64,000 nt of DNA, from positions 558,001 to 622,000 of the forward strand of contig NC_014145.1 of the NCBI RefSeq assembly GCF_000253115.1. The letters run 5' to 3'. The DNA comes from Thiomonas arsenitoxydans (lineage in GTDB: Bacteria; Pseudomonadota; Gammaproteobacteria; Burkholderiales; Burkholderiaceae_C). The first letter of the stretch is position 1. Each line of letters opens with the position of its first letter. The notes under the pieces were generated by a model, which worked only from the letters and a program-made list of their open reading frames with translations, searched no databases and had not been told where the DNA came from. The position numbers and the translations under genes were made by a program. This document shows positions 17,210-26,624 of the stretch, one piece after another.

Positions 17210-18739
17210 ATGTCGATAGAAGTGATCTTGCTGGTTTTCGTCGGGCTGTTGTGGCTCGTGGTGCTCGGTCTGGGCTGGGCGCTGCTGTCGCGTCTGCGCG
17301 GTCTGGCCGAATTGCGCCGCGAGATTGGCGCTGAACTCGCGCCCCAGATGGAGCGCCTGGAGCGCGAACTGCGCGGCGCGGTGCAGGCCAGCGGCCAGAG
17401 CCTGCGCACCGAGCAGGCCGGGCAACTGGCGCAGTTCCAGCAGATGCTGCTCAACCAGCAGGGCGAGAGCACGCGCACGCAAAACGCCCAGCTCGATGCC
17501 GTTGCGCTCCAACTCCAAGGCCTGCAGAAAATTGTCAGCGACACCTTGCTAAAGCATGGCGCGCAACTCATGCACGCCAGCAAAGAGAACAGCGAAAGCC
17601 TGCAAGCGCAACTCACGAAGTATCTGGAAGCACTTCGTCAGACCACCGACCAGCGCCTGATCGAAGCGCGCCAGAGCGCCGAGCAGGGCCAGACCGCGAT
17701 GCGCGAAGCCACCGAGTTGCGCCTCACCGAGCTGCGCCAGTCCACCGACAAGAACCTGAACGAAATGCGCGGCACGGTGGAACTGCGCCTGCGCGAGCTG
17801 CAGGCCGACAACGAGAAAAAACTCGAACAGATGCGCGCCACCGTGGACGAAAAACTCCACGCCACCCTGGAGCAGCGGCTGGGCGAGAGCTTCAAGCAAG
17901 TCGCCGAGCGGCTGGAACTGGTGCACCGTGGCCTGGGCGAAATGCAGACCCTGGCGCAAGGCGTGGGCGATCTGCAGCGGGTGTTCACCAATGTGAAATC
18001 GCGCGGGGTGTTCGGCGAAATTCAACTGGCCGGCCTGATCGAGCAGGTGTTCACCCCCGAGCAATACGGCGTCAACGTGGAAACCGTACCCGGCAGCAAC
18101 GCCCGGGTGGAATACGCCATTCGCCTGCCGGGCAAGGGCGAAGGCCCGGTCTGGCTGCCGATCGACGCCAAGTTTCCGCGCGAAGACTATGAGCGCCTGC
18201 TCGACGCGCAGGAGCAGGCTGACAAACCCGCCGCCGAGGCCGCTTCTAAGGCGCTTGAACTGCGTCTGCGCGAGGAAGCCAAGACCATCCAGAGCAAATA
18301 CATTGCCGCGCCGCACACCAGCGACTTCGGCATTCTGTTCCTGCCCACCGAGGGTCTGTATGCCGAGGCGCTGCGCCGACCGGGCTTGGTGGAGGCGCTG
18401 CAGCGCGAGCACCGTGTGATGCTCGCCGGGCCCACTACCCTGCTGGCCCTGCTCAACAGCCTGCACATGGGTTTTCGTACTTTGGCGCTGGAACAACGCT
18501 CGACCGAGGTGTGGAAAGTGCTCGGTGCGGTGAAAACGGAATTCACAAAATTCGGCGACGTTCTTGCAAAAACGCGCAAGAAGCTCGACGAAGCGAGCAA
18601 TACCATCGGTGCGGCAGAAACTCGCACCCGCGCCATGACGCGCCAGCTCAAGCAGGTGGAAGCGCTGCCGGTCGATCAGACGCAAACCCTGCTGGGTTTG
18701 ACCGAAGTCGACACCGACGATCACGAAGACGCGGTATAA
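17210..18739 (+). CDS. rmuC: DNA recombination protein RmuC
   Basis: The 509-residue protein has an N-terminal membrane helix (about residues 3-24), a long coiled coil (about 30-235) and the RmuC domain with SRGVFGEIQLAGLIEQVF, ARVEYAIRLPGKG, WLPIDAKFPREDYERLLDAQEQAD, DFGILFLPTEGLYAEALRRPGL and GPTTLLALLNSLHMGFRTLALEQRS. The catalytic core resembles a PD-(D/E)xK nuclease. RmuC limits inversion at short inverted repeats and is also found in antiphage contexts; here it sits in an ordinary metabolic operon. A terminator follows. Confidence 0.95.
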   Translation: MSIEVILLVFVGLLWLVVLGLGWALLSRLRGLAELRREIGAELAPQMERLERELRGAVQASGQSLRTEQAGQLAQFQQMLLNQQGESTRTQNAQLDAVALQLQGLQKIVSDTLLKHGAQLMHASKENSESLQAQLTKYLEALRQTTDQRLIEARQSAEQGQTAMREATELRLTELRQSTDKNLNEMRGTVELRLRELQADNEKKLEQMRATVDEKLHATLEQRLGESFKQVAERLELVHRGLGEMQTLAQGVGDLQRVFTNVKSRGVFGEIQLAGLIEQVFTPEQYGVNVETVPGSNARVEYAIRLPGKGEGPVWLPIDAKFPREDYERLLDAQEQADKPAAEAASKALELRLREEAKTIQSKYIAAPHTSDFGILFLPTEGLYAEALRRPGLVEALQREHRVMLAGPTTLLALLNSLHMGFRTLALEQRSTEVWKVLGAVKTEFTKFGDVLAKTRKKLDEASNTIGAAETRTRAMTRQLKQVEALPVDQTQTLLGLTEVDTDDHEDAV

Positions 18740-18758
18740 ACCCAGCATCGATTTTTGC

Positions 18759-18794
18759 GCCGCAGGCATTCCGCCGTGCGGCCTTTCCGTTTTT
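18759..18794 (+). terminator. Terminator after rmuC
   Basis: GCCGCA at 18759 pairs with TGCGGC at 18777, with a small inner stem, followed by CTTTCCGTTTTTA. It separates rmuC from the ribonucleotide reductase gene that starts 11 bp later. Confidence 0.7.
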
Positions 18795-18805
18795 AGGCCC
18801 CCATC

Positions 18806-21241
18806 ATGCAAGCACAAGACATCAGTCTCGACGTTCTGGCGGAGAAATACGCCAAGGGCGATGAGCACACCATCGCAGACATTCACGCGCGCGTCGCCCG
18901 CGCCCTGGCGGTCGAAGAGGCCGACCCGGCCCGCAGCGAAGCGCTGTTCCGGCAGGCGCTGGCCGACGGCTTCGTGCCGGCCGGACGCATCATGTCGGCG
19001 GCGGGCACCGACATTCAGGCCACGCTGATCAACTGCTTCGTCCAACCCGTGGGCGATTCGGTGTCGGACGACAAGGAAGGCAAACCCAGCATTTACAAAG
19101 CGCTGGCGCAGGCCGCCGAAACCATGCGGCGCGGCGGCGGCGTGGGCTACGACTTTTCGCGCATCCGCCCGGTGGGTGCGCATGTCGGCGGCACCCACAG
19201 CCGCGCCAGCGGCCCGCTGTCGTTCATGCGGGTGTTCGACGCCTCGTGCGAAACGGTGGAATCGGCCGGCAGCCGCCGGGGCGCGCAGATGGGCGTGCTG
19301 CGCATCGACCATCCCGACATCGAAGCCTTCATCCACGCCAAAGACCAAGGCGCGTTCAAGAACTTCAATCTGTCGGTCGGCGTGAGCGCCGCGTTCATGC
19401 AGGCGATCGAAAACGACGCGCAGATCGATCTGGTGCACAAGGCCAGGCCGGGCGACGATCAGCTCGCCGAAGGCGCGCATCAACGGGCCGACGGCGAGTG
19501 GGTGTACCGTAGCGTGCGGGCGCGTGCGCTGTGGGATCAGATCATGCAGTCCACCTACGACCACGCCGAGCCGGGCATTCTGTTTCTCGACACCGCCAAC
19601 GCTGACAACAATCTGTATTACTGCGAAACCTTCGAGGCGACCAACCCTTGCGCCGAGGAGTTTCTGCCCGACTACGGCTGCTGCTGCCTGGGCTCGATCA
19701 ATCTCACCCGATTTGTGCGCGATCCGTTCACGCCGAAGGCGCGGTTCGACGCCGAGGGTTTTCAGGCCGTCACCCGCGTCGCGGTGCGCATGCTCGACAA
19801 CGTGCTCGACGTCACCTATTGGCCGCTGGTCGAGCAGCACAACGAGGCGCAAAACAAACGCCGCATCGGCCTGGGCTTTCTCGGCCTGGGCGACGCCTGC
19901 GTGATGCTCGGCCTGCGCTATGACAGCGACGACGCCCGCCGCTTCGCCGCCGACTTGGCCCGCACCCTGCGCGACGCGGCCTATGCCGCCTCGGTCGATC
20001 TCGCCAAGGAGAAGGGCGCCTTCCCGCTGTTCGACGCGACAAAATACCTCGACAGCGGCTTCGCCAAGCGTCTGCCCGAAGCCCTTCGCGCCGACATCGC
20101 CGCGCATGGCATCCGCAACTCGCACCTGCTCGCCGTGGCGCCCACCGGCACCATCAGCCTGGCGTTTGCCGACAACGCCAGCAACGGCATCGAGCCTGCG
20201 TTCTCGTGGGTCTATACCCGTAAGAAGCGCATGGCCGACAACACCACCCGCGAGTACGAAGTCGCCGACCACGCCTGGCGCCTGTACCGCAGCATGGGCC
20301 GCGACATGAGCGCCCTGCCGCCGGCCTTCGTCACCGCGCTGGAAATGTCCGCCACCGATCACATGAAAATGCTGCAGGTCGTGCAGCCCTTCATCGACAC
20401 CAGTATCAGCAAAACCGTCAACGTCCCGGCCGACTACCCCTACGACGACTTCAAAGACCTCTACCTGCAGGCCTGGAAAGCCGGGCTCAAAGGGCTGGCC
20501 ACTTACCGCCCCAACGCTGTGCTTGGCGCGGTGCTGCAGGCCACGCCCACGGCGGCCGCGCCTGCTGCCGCATCTGCCCAGACTGCCGACGACATCGATC
20601 CGCTCACCCGCCGCATCGAAGGCCGGCCTTCAGGCGACTTGCAGGCCGTCACCAGCAAGATCAGCTACATGACCTCGGAAGGACAGAAGACCGTCTATCT
20701 CTCCGTCTCCTTCGCCGAAGTGGAGGGCCGGGTGAACGGCGAGGCGGTGCGCATCGAGCGGCCCATCGAGTTCTTCATGCCCGCGGGTCAGCGCGACGAA
20801 GGTCAGCAATGGATCGCCTCCAATATGCGGCTGCTTTCCCTCGTCGCACGTTCGGGCGGCTCCATCGCCAAGAGTTTGCAGAACATGCGCGAAGTCGTTT
20901 GGGACAAAGGCCCGGTGCGCTGCGGCGAAGTCATCAAGTCCGACGGCAGCCGTGCGCCGCGCTTCCATCAGTCCGAAGTCGCCGCCATCGCCTACGCCCT
21001 GCAGGAACTGCTGCGCCGCCGCGGTTATCTCGACGCCTCCGGCCGAGAACAATCGCTGCTCTCGCTGGCGCAGCGCGCCCACGTTCCCGAAGCCCTGCGC
21101 ATCGACCTCGAATCGGCCGACGCATCGCCTGAGCTGCTGCCCGGCGGCCGCATCTGCCCCGAATGCGGCGGGCCGTTTCTACGGCGAGTGGACGGCTGCG
21201 ACCGCTGCGAAAATTGCGGATATATCGGCAGCTGCGGTTGA
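18806..21241 (+). CDS. nrdJ: Adenosylcobalamin-dependent ribonucleoside-diphosphate reductase (class II)
   Basis: The 811-residue enzyme has the RNR barrel motifs: PAGRIMSAAGT, LINCFVQPVGDS, MRRGGGVGYDFSRIRP, ATNPCAEEFLPDYGCCCLGSINL (active-site N, C and E) and APTGTISLAFADNASNGIEP. The C-terminus ends in a zinc-ribbon-like CPECGG...CDRCENCGY that fits the class II type with a reducing tail. It converts ribonucleotides to deoxyribonucleotides with an adenosylcobalamin radical, so it works with or without oxygen. No cobalamin riboswitch can fit in the 66-bp gap before it, most of which is the rmuC terminator; promoter sequence must therefore overlap that terminator. Confidence 0.95.
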   Translation: MQAQDISLDVLAEKYAKGDEHTIADIHARVARALAVEEADPARSEALFRQALADGFVPAGRIMSAAGTDIQATLINCFVQPVGDSVSDDKEGKPSIYKALAQAAETMRRGGGVGYDFSRIRPVGAHVGGTHSRASGPLSFMRVFDASCETVESAGSRRGAQMGVLRIDHPDIEAFIHAKDQGAFKNFNLSVGVSAAFMQAIENDAQIDLVHKARPGDDQLAEGAHQRADGEWVYRSVRARALWDQIMQSTYDHAEPGILFLDTANADNNLYYCETFEATNPCAEEFLPDYGCCCLGSINLTRFVRDPFTPKARFDAEGFQAVTRVAVRMLDNVLDVTYWPLVEQHNEAQNKRRIGLGFLGLGDACVMLGLRYDSDDARRFAADLARTLRDAAYAASVDLAKEKGAFPLFDATKYLDSGFAKRLPEALRADIAAHGIRNSHLLAVAPTGTISLAFADNASNGIEPAFSWVYTRKKRMADNTTREYEVADHAWRLYRSMGRDMSALPPAFVTALEMSATDHMKMLQVVQPFIDTSISKTVNVPADYPYDDFKDLYLQAWKAGLKGLATYRPNAVLGAVLQATPTAAAPAAASAQTADDIDPLTRRIEGRPSGDLQAVTSKISYMTSEGQKTVYLSVSFAEVEGRVNGEAVRIERPIEFFMPAGQRDEGQQWIASNMRLLSLVARSGGSIAKSLQNMREVVWDKGPVRCGEVIKSDGSRAPRFHQSEVAAIAYALQELLRRRGYLDASGREQSLLSLAQRAHVPEALRIDLESADASPELLPGGRICPECGGPFLRRVDGCDRCENCGYIGSCG

Positions 21242-21292
21242 GGCGCGAGTCAGGACGGCTGTACCTGTACTGCGTTCGGCCCGCGCTATCCG

Positions 21293-21550
21293 TCAACCTC
21301 GCGGCGGGATTTCGATTTTCACTTCCAGCACGTCCAGCGTGTCCTGGCGTTCGAGCTTGACCTGGATGTCGTTGCTGTCGATCTTGACGTATTTCGAGAT
21401 CACGTCGACCAGTTCGCGCTGTAGTGCGGGCAGCCAGTCGGCGGGGGCGCCGTTGCCGCCGCGTTCGTGCGCGAGGATGATTTGCAGCCGTTCTTTGGCG
21501 ACGGTGGCGGTTTTCTTTTTTTCGCCCAGAAAGAAAGAGAGGAATGACAT
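21293..21550 (-). CDS. minE: Cell division topological specificity factor MinE
   Basis: A short protein of 85 residues: [30 protein letters not shown] is the membrane-targeting and MinD-binding N-terminus, followed by the dimerisation part with [25 protein letters not shown]. It triggers MinD ATP hydrolysis and drives the pole-to-pole oscillation. It is the last gene of minCDE, 14 bp after minD. Confidence 0.97.
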   Translation of the reverse strand: MSFLSFFLGEKKKTATVAKERLQIILAHERGGNGAPADWLPALQRELVDVISKYVKIDSNDIQVKLERQDTLDVLEVKIEIPPRG

Positions 21551-21564
21551 GGTGCGCCCCTCCC

Positions 21565-22377
21565 TCAACCGCCGAACAGGCGCTTGAACAGGCCTGGTTT
21601 CTGATAATCGGTGAAGCGCATCGGCTTGTCTTCGCCGAGAAAGCGCGCCACCACGTCCTGATAGGCCTCGGCCACGTCGCTGCCGGTGAGGTGAATGGCC
21701 GGCGTGCCCTGGTTGGAGGCCTGCAGCACCGATTCGCTCTCGGGAATCACGCCGATGAGCTGGATGCGCAGAATGTCCTGGATGTCGGTGAGCGAGAGCA
21801 TCTCGCCGTCGCTGACGCGCTTGGGGTTGTAGCGGGTGATGAGCAGATGCTCGCGGATCGGCTCGCCGCCTTCGATGGCGCGCTTGGTTTTGCTCGACAG
21901 CATGCCCAGAATACGGTCGGAGTCGCGCACGGACGACACTTCCGGGTTGGTGACGATGAGGGCTTCGTCGGCGAAGTGCATGGCCATGAGCGCGCCACTT
22001 TCGATGCCGGCCGGCGAGTCGCAGACGATGTAGGTGAAGCCCATCTCGTCGAGCTCCTTGAGCACGTTTTCGACGCCTTCCATGGTGAGCGCGTCTTTGT
22101 CGCGGGTTTGCGAGGCGGGGAGGATGAACAGGTTGTCGCACTGCTTGTCCTTGATCAGCGCCTGGGTGAGCTTGGCCTCGCCCTGGATGACGTTGATGAG
22201 GTCGTACACCACGCGACGCTCGCAGCCCATGATGAGGTCGAGGTTGCGCAGGCCGACGTCGAAGTCGATAACGGCGGTTTTGTGGCCGCGCAGGGCCAGG
22301 CCGGAGGCGAAGCTGGCGCTGGTGGTGGTCTTGCCCACGCCGCCTTTGCCCGAAGTCACCACAATGATTTTCGCCAT
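21565..22377 (-). CDS. minD: Septum site-determining ATPase MinD
   Basis: The 270-residue ParA-type ATPase carries the deviant Walker [11 protein letters not shown] (residues 8-17), [27 protein letters not shown] and a C-terminal amphipathic helix ([14 protein letters not shown]) for membrane binding. ATP-bound dimers sit on the membrane and recruit MinC or MinE. The gene lies between minC (18 bp upstream) and minE. Confidence 0.98.
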   Translation of the reverse strand: MAKIIVVTSGKGGVGKTTTSASFASGLALRGHKTAVIDFDVGLRNLDLIMGCERRVVYDLINVIQGEAKLTQALIKDKQCDNLFILPASQTRDKDALTMEGVENVLKELDEMGFTYIVCDSPAGIESGALMAMHFADEALIVTNPEVSSVRDSDRILGMLSSKTKRAIEGGEPIREHLLITRYNPKRVSDGEMLSLTDIQDILRIQLIGVIPESESVLQASNQGTPAIHLTGSDVAEAYQDVVARFLGEDKPMRFTDYQKPGLFKRLFGG

Positions 22378-22395
22378 GAGTTCTGTCCTTCTGAA

Positions 22396-23211
22396 TTATT
22401 TGAGTGCCAACGGTTCGATCAGCAATTGTTCTCCCTGCAGCCGCACGGTGGTCGGCTTGCCGCGCACTCCGGCGGGAAAGTCTTGTTCGGCGGTGCGGTA
22501 GATGCCGGCAATGGCGACCAGCTCCGGCTCGAAGCTGGTGCAGAAAATCCGCGCCGCGGTGTTGCCGCGCGCCCCGGCCAGCGCCCGGCCGCGCAGCGCG
22601 CCGTAGATATGCACATGCCCTTCGGCCATGACTTCGGCGCCGTGGCTGACCACGCCCTGGACGATGAGGTCGCCGGGGGAATAGATGCGCTGACCCGAGC
22701 GCAGCGGGCGGTCGATGAGCACCGTGAGCAGCGTTGCTGGGGCGGGTTCTTGGGCGGGTGTTGCGGCAGGGACGGAAGGCTGCGCCGCGGCTTGGGGTTC
22801 GGCGCCGGGCGCCGCATCGGCGGGTGTCGTTGCGGGTGCAGTGGCGGCTTCGATGGGTTCGGCGCTCTCGGCAGGTTTGCGCGGGTCTCGGGCGACGTCG
22901 CGGCTGTCGAGCAGGGGCAGATCGCTGGCCCCGGCCCAGGTTTGTTGCGCGGCTTGCGCCACCACGCCGAAGGGGCGCATTTTGAAGCGGCGAAGCAGCG
23001 CGGCGAGCTCGTCCAGCGGCAGGGTGGCGTCTTCGGCCAGGCGGCGCAGATCGATGGCTACGGCCTCGCCCGAGAAAAACTCGGGTGCGGCGTCGAAGCG
23101 CTGCTGCAGCGCTTCGGCCAGAGCGGCGAAGTCGGGCGTTTTCACCACCAGATGCACAGCGTCGATGGCGCCGCTGCGAAGTTCAAACAAGGTGGCTTTG
23201 GAACGGGACAT
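22396..23211 (-). CDS. minC: Septum site-determining protein MinC
   Basis: The 271-residue protein has the MinC_N domain ([24 protein letters not shown]) that inhibits FtsZ, a long Ala/Pro linker (about residues 125-165) and the beta-helical MinC_C domain ([44 protein letters not shown]) that binds MinD. The linker is longer and more Ala/Pro-rich than in E. coli, common in betaproteobacteria. ATG 23211 is chosen because the domain starts there; the frame upstream has no family similarity. Confidence 0.96.
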   Translation of the reverse strand: MSRSKATLFELRSGAIDAVHLVVKTPDFAALAEALQQRFDAAPEFFSGEAVAIDLRRLAEDATLPLDELAALLRRFKMRPFGVVAQAAQQTWAGASDLPLLDSRDVARDPRKPAESAEPIEAATAPATTPADAAPGAEPQAAAQPSVPAATPAQEPAPATLLTVLIDRPLRSGQRIYSPGDLIVQGVVSHGAEVMAEGHVHIYGALRGRALAGARGNTAARIFCTSFEPELVAIAGIYRTAEQDFPAGVRGKPTTVRLQGEQLLIEPLALK

Positions 23212-23305
23212 GGACAAACAGGACGACTGCGGGTGTGAGGAAAAAACGAATCCGACAATCGTAGTGGATCGGTGCGGGCGGCCGCAGGTGCGAGCCCGAA
23301 CTTTC

Positions 23306-23989
23306 TCAGGCGTCCTGCAGCGCACCGTTCACCAGCCGAAGCTGGCGCTGGCAGCGCGCGGCCACCGTGGCGTCGTGAGTGACGATGATGACGGCGTCGC
23401 CCTGCGCCAGCGCCACGTCGAGAAGCATGTCCAGCGCCACCGCCGAGGCTTCGCTGTCGAGATTGCCCGTGGGCTCGTCGGCAAGCACGAGCTGTGGCTG
23501 CGTGACCAGCGCGCGGGCAATGGCCACGCGCTGGCGTTCGCCGCCTGAGAGCTCGCCAGGGCGGTGCTGCAGCCGCGCGCCCAGGCCCATGCTCTGCAAC
23601 ATCTGCGCCGCGACGGCATGCGCAGCTTCAGCCGTTGTGCGGCGAATGCGCAGCGGCATGGCCACGTTGTCGAGCGCGCTGAATTCCATCAGAAGGTGGT
23701 GAAACTGGTACACGAAGCCGACATGCTGGTTGCGCCATGCCCCCTGTGCCTTGGGGCTCATCTGCGCCCAGTCGCTCCCGCAGACCTGCACACGGCCGCC
23801 ATCGGCCCGGTCGAGCCCGCCCAGCAGGTGCATGAGCGTGCTCTTGCCCGAACCCGAGGCGCCGATGATGGCCAGGGTCTGACCGCCGTCGAGGCGCAGG
23901 TTCACGTCCTTGAGCACATCGACGGCCTGCGGCCCTTCGGTGTAGCGCTTGCGCAGGTGTTCAGCCAGCAGGATGGGGGGGGTGGACAT
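23306..23989 (-). CDS. lolD: Lipoprotein-releasing ABC transporter ATP-binding protein LolD
   Basis: A 227-residue ABC ATPase of the LolD/MacB type with Walker [11 protein letters not shown]-loop [18 protein letters not shown], signature [15 protein letters not shown], Walker [13 protein letters not shown] and switch His in [18 protein letters not shown] is characteristic of LolD. With LolC/E it extracts lipoproteins from the inner membrane for delivery to LolA. The permease gene is not next to it on either side (universal stress gene upstream, minC downstream). Confidence 0.88.
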   Translation of the reverse strand: MSTPPILLAEHLRKRYTEGPQAVDVLKDVNLRLDGGQTLAIIGASGSGKSTLMHLLGGLDRADGGRVQVCGSDWAQMSPKAQGAWRNQHVGFVYQFHHLLMEFSALDNVAMPLRIRRTTAEAAHAVAAQMLQSMGLGARLQHRPGELSGGERQRVAIARALVTQPQLVLADEPTGNLDSEASAVALDMLLDVALAQGDAVIIVTHDATVAARCQRQLRLVNGALQDA

Positions 23990-24047
23990 GGGCAACGGGG
24001 TCTAGACGTGAAGCCGTGCATTGCACCACAGGCCCGCGTGCGGTGGG

Positions 24048-24914
24048 TCAGCGCAGCAACAGAGTGGGTATGGTCGAGGCGCGCAGCAGGTCGGCGGTCT
24101 TGCTGCCCAGCAGCAGTTTGCGCACCGGTGAATGGGAGTAGGCGCCCATGATGAGCAAATCGATGTTCTGCTCTTTGAGCACGGCGGAAATCACGCTTTC
24201 TGGGTCGCCCGCCCGGGCGAGTGCCTGCGCCGTCATGCCGCGCGATTGCAGAGTTTGCCGCGCCCAGTCGAGCGCTTTTTCGGTTTGCGCTGAAGGGGTG
24301 CTGGCCATGCACACGGTGATGTCCAGCCCGGCAAGCAAGGGTTGCGCTCCGACCCATTCCACCGCACGGCGGGTCATGCTGCCGCCGTCGTAGGCAATGA
24401 GCACGCGCTGCGGTGGCGTGAACGCATCGGTCACGGTCAGGATGGGGATGTGCAGGGCGCGCACGATGGTTTCGACGTGACGGCCGATGTCGCGCCCCGA
24501 CCGCTCTGCCGATGCGCCGCGCCGCCCCAGAACCAGCAGGCCGATGGCGGGTGCCTGCTCGACCAGCGTCTGCGTGAGCTCGCCCAGGCGCTGACGAATA
24601 TCCACCTCGGCGGCTCCCGCATCGAGCGCGCGCTGGCGCAGCCGGGCGAGCAGTGTGCGGCCGCGCTCGCGTGCGCTCAACAGCGTCTGGCGTTCGCTCT
24701 CGGCCAGTTCCTGCAGCAGATCGTCCTGCGCGCCCAGGCCGATGGCGCCGCTGTGGTCGCTGCTGGAGGCTGCGGTTTCGGGATGGCGATCCAGCACATG
24801 AAGCAGGTCGAGCAGCGTGTCCATGCGTTGCGCCGCCCAGACGCCGTAGTCGGTGACGTAGTCGGCGAAGCGGGAATGATCCACGCAGGCCGTGACTTTG
24901 TTGTGGTCTGGCAT
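24048..24914 (-). CDS. Tandem UspA-domain universal stress protein
   Basis: The 288-residue protein holds two Usp folds. The second (about residues 150-288) ends with the ATP-binding pattern SVISAVLKEQNIDLLIMGAYSHSPVRKLLLGSKTADLLRASTIPTLLLR. The first (1-145) is more diverged but keeps GLLVLGRRGAS...DIGRHVETIVRALHIPILTV. The gene starts 10 bp after the SulP gene stop, and the two are most likely cotranscribed; Usp proteins often accompany SulP or carbonate systems. Confidence 0.9.
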   Translation of the reverse strand: MPDHNKVTACVDHSRFADYVTDYGVWAAQRMDTLLDLLHVLDRHPETAASSSDHSGAIGLGAQDDLLQELAESERQTLLSARERGRTLLARLRQRALDAGAAEVDIRQRLGELTQTLVEQAPAIGLLVLGRRGASAERSGRDIGRHVETIVRALHIPILTVTDAFTPPQRVLIAYDGGSMTRRAVEWVGAQPLLAGLDITVCMASTPSAQTEKALDWARQTLQSRGMTAQALARAGDPESVISAVLKEQNIDLLIMGAYSHSPVRKLLLGSKTADLLRASTIPTLLLR

Positions 24915-24924
24915 GGTCGGCTCC

Positions 24925-26403
24925 TCAATGGCTCATCAACAGATCTTCGGCGCCGTCCTCGTCGTGGACCGCGAACTTGTCTACCAGCGTGGCGCTGGCT
25001 TCGTTGAGCCCCGTGACCTCGACCTCGGTGGCTTCGCGACGGAATTTGAGGATCACCTTGTCCAGCGCGCTGATGGCCGTGATGTCCCAGAAATGCGCGC
25101 GGCTGACGTCGATGTGAACCTTGTCGATCACCTCCTTGAAGTCGAAGCGGGAGATGAAAGCGTCTGCCGAGGCGAAGAACACCTGCCCGGTCACGGTGTA
25201 GGTGCGGCTGCGGCCTTCGGCATCGGCCCGCGAGCTCACACGCAGGATGCTGCCGACCTTGTGGGCGAAAAAGAAACCCGACAGCAGCACGCCGGTCAGC
25301 ACGCCCAGCGCCAGATTGTCGGTGGCGACGACCACGGCCACGGTGGCCAGCATGACCACGCTCGAACTCTTGGGATGCTCGCGCAGATTGCGGATCGAAC
25401 CCCAGTTGAAGGTGCCGATGGACACCATGATCATCACCGCGACCAGCGCCGCCATGGGAATGCGCGCCACCCAATCGCCGAGGAACACCACCATGACCAG
25501 CAGCACGACGCCCGCCGTCAGCGTGGAAAGTCGCCCGCGGCCGCCCGACTTCACGTTGATGACCGACTGGCCGATCATGGCGCAACCCGCCATGCCGCCG
25601 AGAAAACCGGTGGCGATATTGGCCACGCCCTGGCCCACGCATTCACGGCGCTTGTTGCTGGAGGTGTCGGTGAAGTCGTCGATCAGCGTGGCGGTCATCA
25701 TCGATTCCAGCAGCCCGACCACGGCCATGGCCAGCGACACCGGAAAGATGATGCGCAGGGTCTCGAAATTCAGCGGCACATCGGGCATGAGAAACACGGG
25801 CAGGCTGTCCGGGAGCTGACCCTTGTCGCCCACGGTGGGCACATGGATGCCGAAAGCCGCAGTCACGATGGTCAGCACCACGATGGCCACCAGCGGCGAA
25901 GGCACCACGCGGGTGATTCTGGGCAACAGATAGATGATGGCCAGCCCGGCCGCTACCAGCGGATAGACGGCCCAGGGCACGCGGATCAGCTCGGGCAGTT
26001 GCGCCAGAAAAATGAGAATCGCCAGCGCGTTGGCAAAGCCCGTGATCACCGAACGCGAGACAAAGCGCATGAGCCTGTCAAAGCCCGCCCAGCCGATGAT
26101 CATCTGCAGCACGCCCGTCAGCAGCGTGGCGGCCAGCATGTACTGCAGCCCGTGTTCTTTCACCAGAGACACCATCACCAGCGCCATGGCGCCGGTGGCG
26201 GCGGAAATCATGCCGGGCCGCCCTCCAGCGAAGGCGATAACCGTGGCCATGCTGAAGGCTGCGTACAGTCCCACCTTGGGATCGACCCCGGCAATGATGG
26301 AAAAGGCAATGGCTTCGGGGATCAGCGCAAGCGCCACCACGACGCCCGAGAGCAGATCGTTGCGAATGTTGGACAGCCAGTCCTGTCGGAAGGTTTGCAT
26401 CAT
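24925..26403 (-). CDS. SulP-family anion transporter with STAS domain
   Basis: The 492-residue protein begins with [42 protein letters not shown], the SulP signature, followed by about twelve membrane segments and a C-terminal cytoplasmic STAS domain (about residues 400-480). SulP members move sulfate, bicarbonate or other anions, often with Na+. [30 protein letters not shown] is typical of the subgroup found beside carbonate or stress genes. ATG 26403 follows AAAGG at a good distance. An unusually structured leader (26404-26624) lies upstream. Confidence 0.9.
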   Translation of the reverse strand: MMQTFRQDWLSNIRNDLLSGVVVALALIPEAIAFSIIAGVDPKVGLYAAFSMATVIAFAGGRPGMISAATGAMALVMVSLVKEHGLQYMLAATLLTGVLQMIIGWAGFDRLMRFVSRSVITGFANALAILIFLAQLPELIRVPWAVYPLVAAGLAIIYLLPRITRVVPSPLVAIVVLTIVTAAFGIHVPTVGDKGQLPDSLPVFLMPDVPLNFETLRIIFPVSLAMAVVGLLESMMTATLIDDFTDTSSNKRRECVGQGVANIATGFLGGMAGCAMIGQSVINVKSGGRGRLSTLTAGVVLLVMVVFLGDWVARIPMAALVAVMIMVSIGTFNWGSIRNLREHPKSSSVVMLATVAVVVATDNLALGVLTGVLLSGFFFAHKVGSILRVSSRADAEGRSRTYTVTGQVFFASADAFISRFDFKEVIDKVHIDVSRAHFWDITAISALDKVILKFRREATEVEVTGLNEASATLVDKFAVHDEDGAEDLLMSH

Positions 26404-26624
26404 CAGGGACACCTTTGTTGTCGTTGTACGGCAACGGCATGGCCTGCTTGATCAGGGCAATCCCGCGTGGCACTGCAGCGAAGCAGCTGGGGAAACCACC
26501 CTGCAGAACCGCAGGGGAATCATCGCTCGACACGCTGCAGCAAGGCGGCGGATGAGGGGAGTCGTTGCGACCCTCCGAGCGAAAACCAATGCGAATGTAG
26601 GGATACTCGCGACGCAGCGTGCGG
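26404..26624 (-). promoter_or_regulatory. Structured leader or promoter region of the SulP gene
   Basis: This 221-bp gap has no gene. On the minus strand several hairpins can form, including a perfect 6-bp stem with a six-base loop at 26499-26516 and a second CAGC/GCTG stem nearby. It contains the promoter of the SulP-usp operon and might be a regulatory leader RNA, but I cannot assign it to a known riboswitch class. Confidence 0.35.

Noticed and set aside
18740..18805. Cobalamin riboswitch before nrdJ
   Set aside because: Expected for a B12-dependent enzyme, but the gap is only 66 bp and is taken up by the rmuC terminator.
17549..20362. 937-residue minus-strand frame opposite rmuC and nrdJ
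   Set aside because: It is the codon-biased shadow of two well-identified plus-strand genes; its His/Gly/Arg-rich product has no domain.
24892..26451. 519-residue plus-strand frame opposite the SulP gene
   Set aside because: Antisense shadow; the product is rich in His/Gln/Gly and matches nothing.
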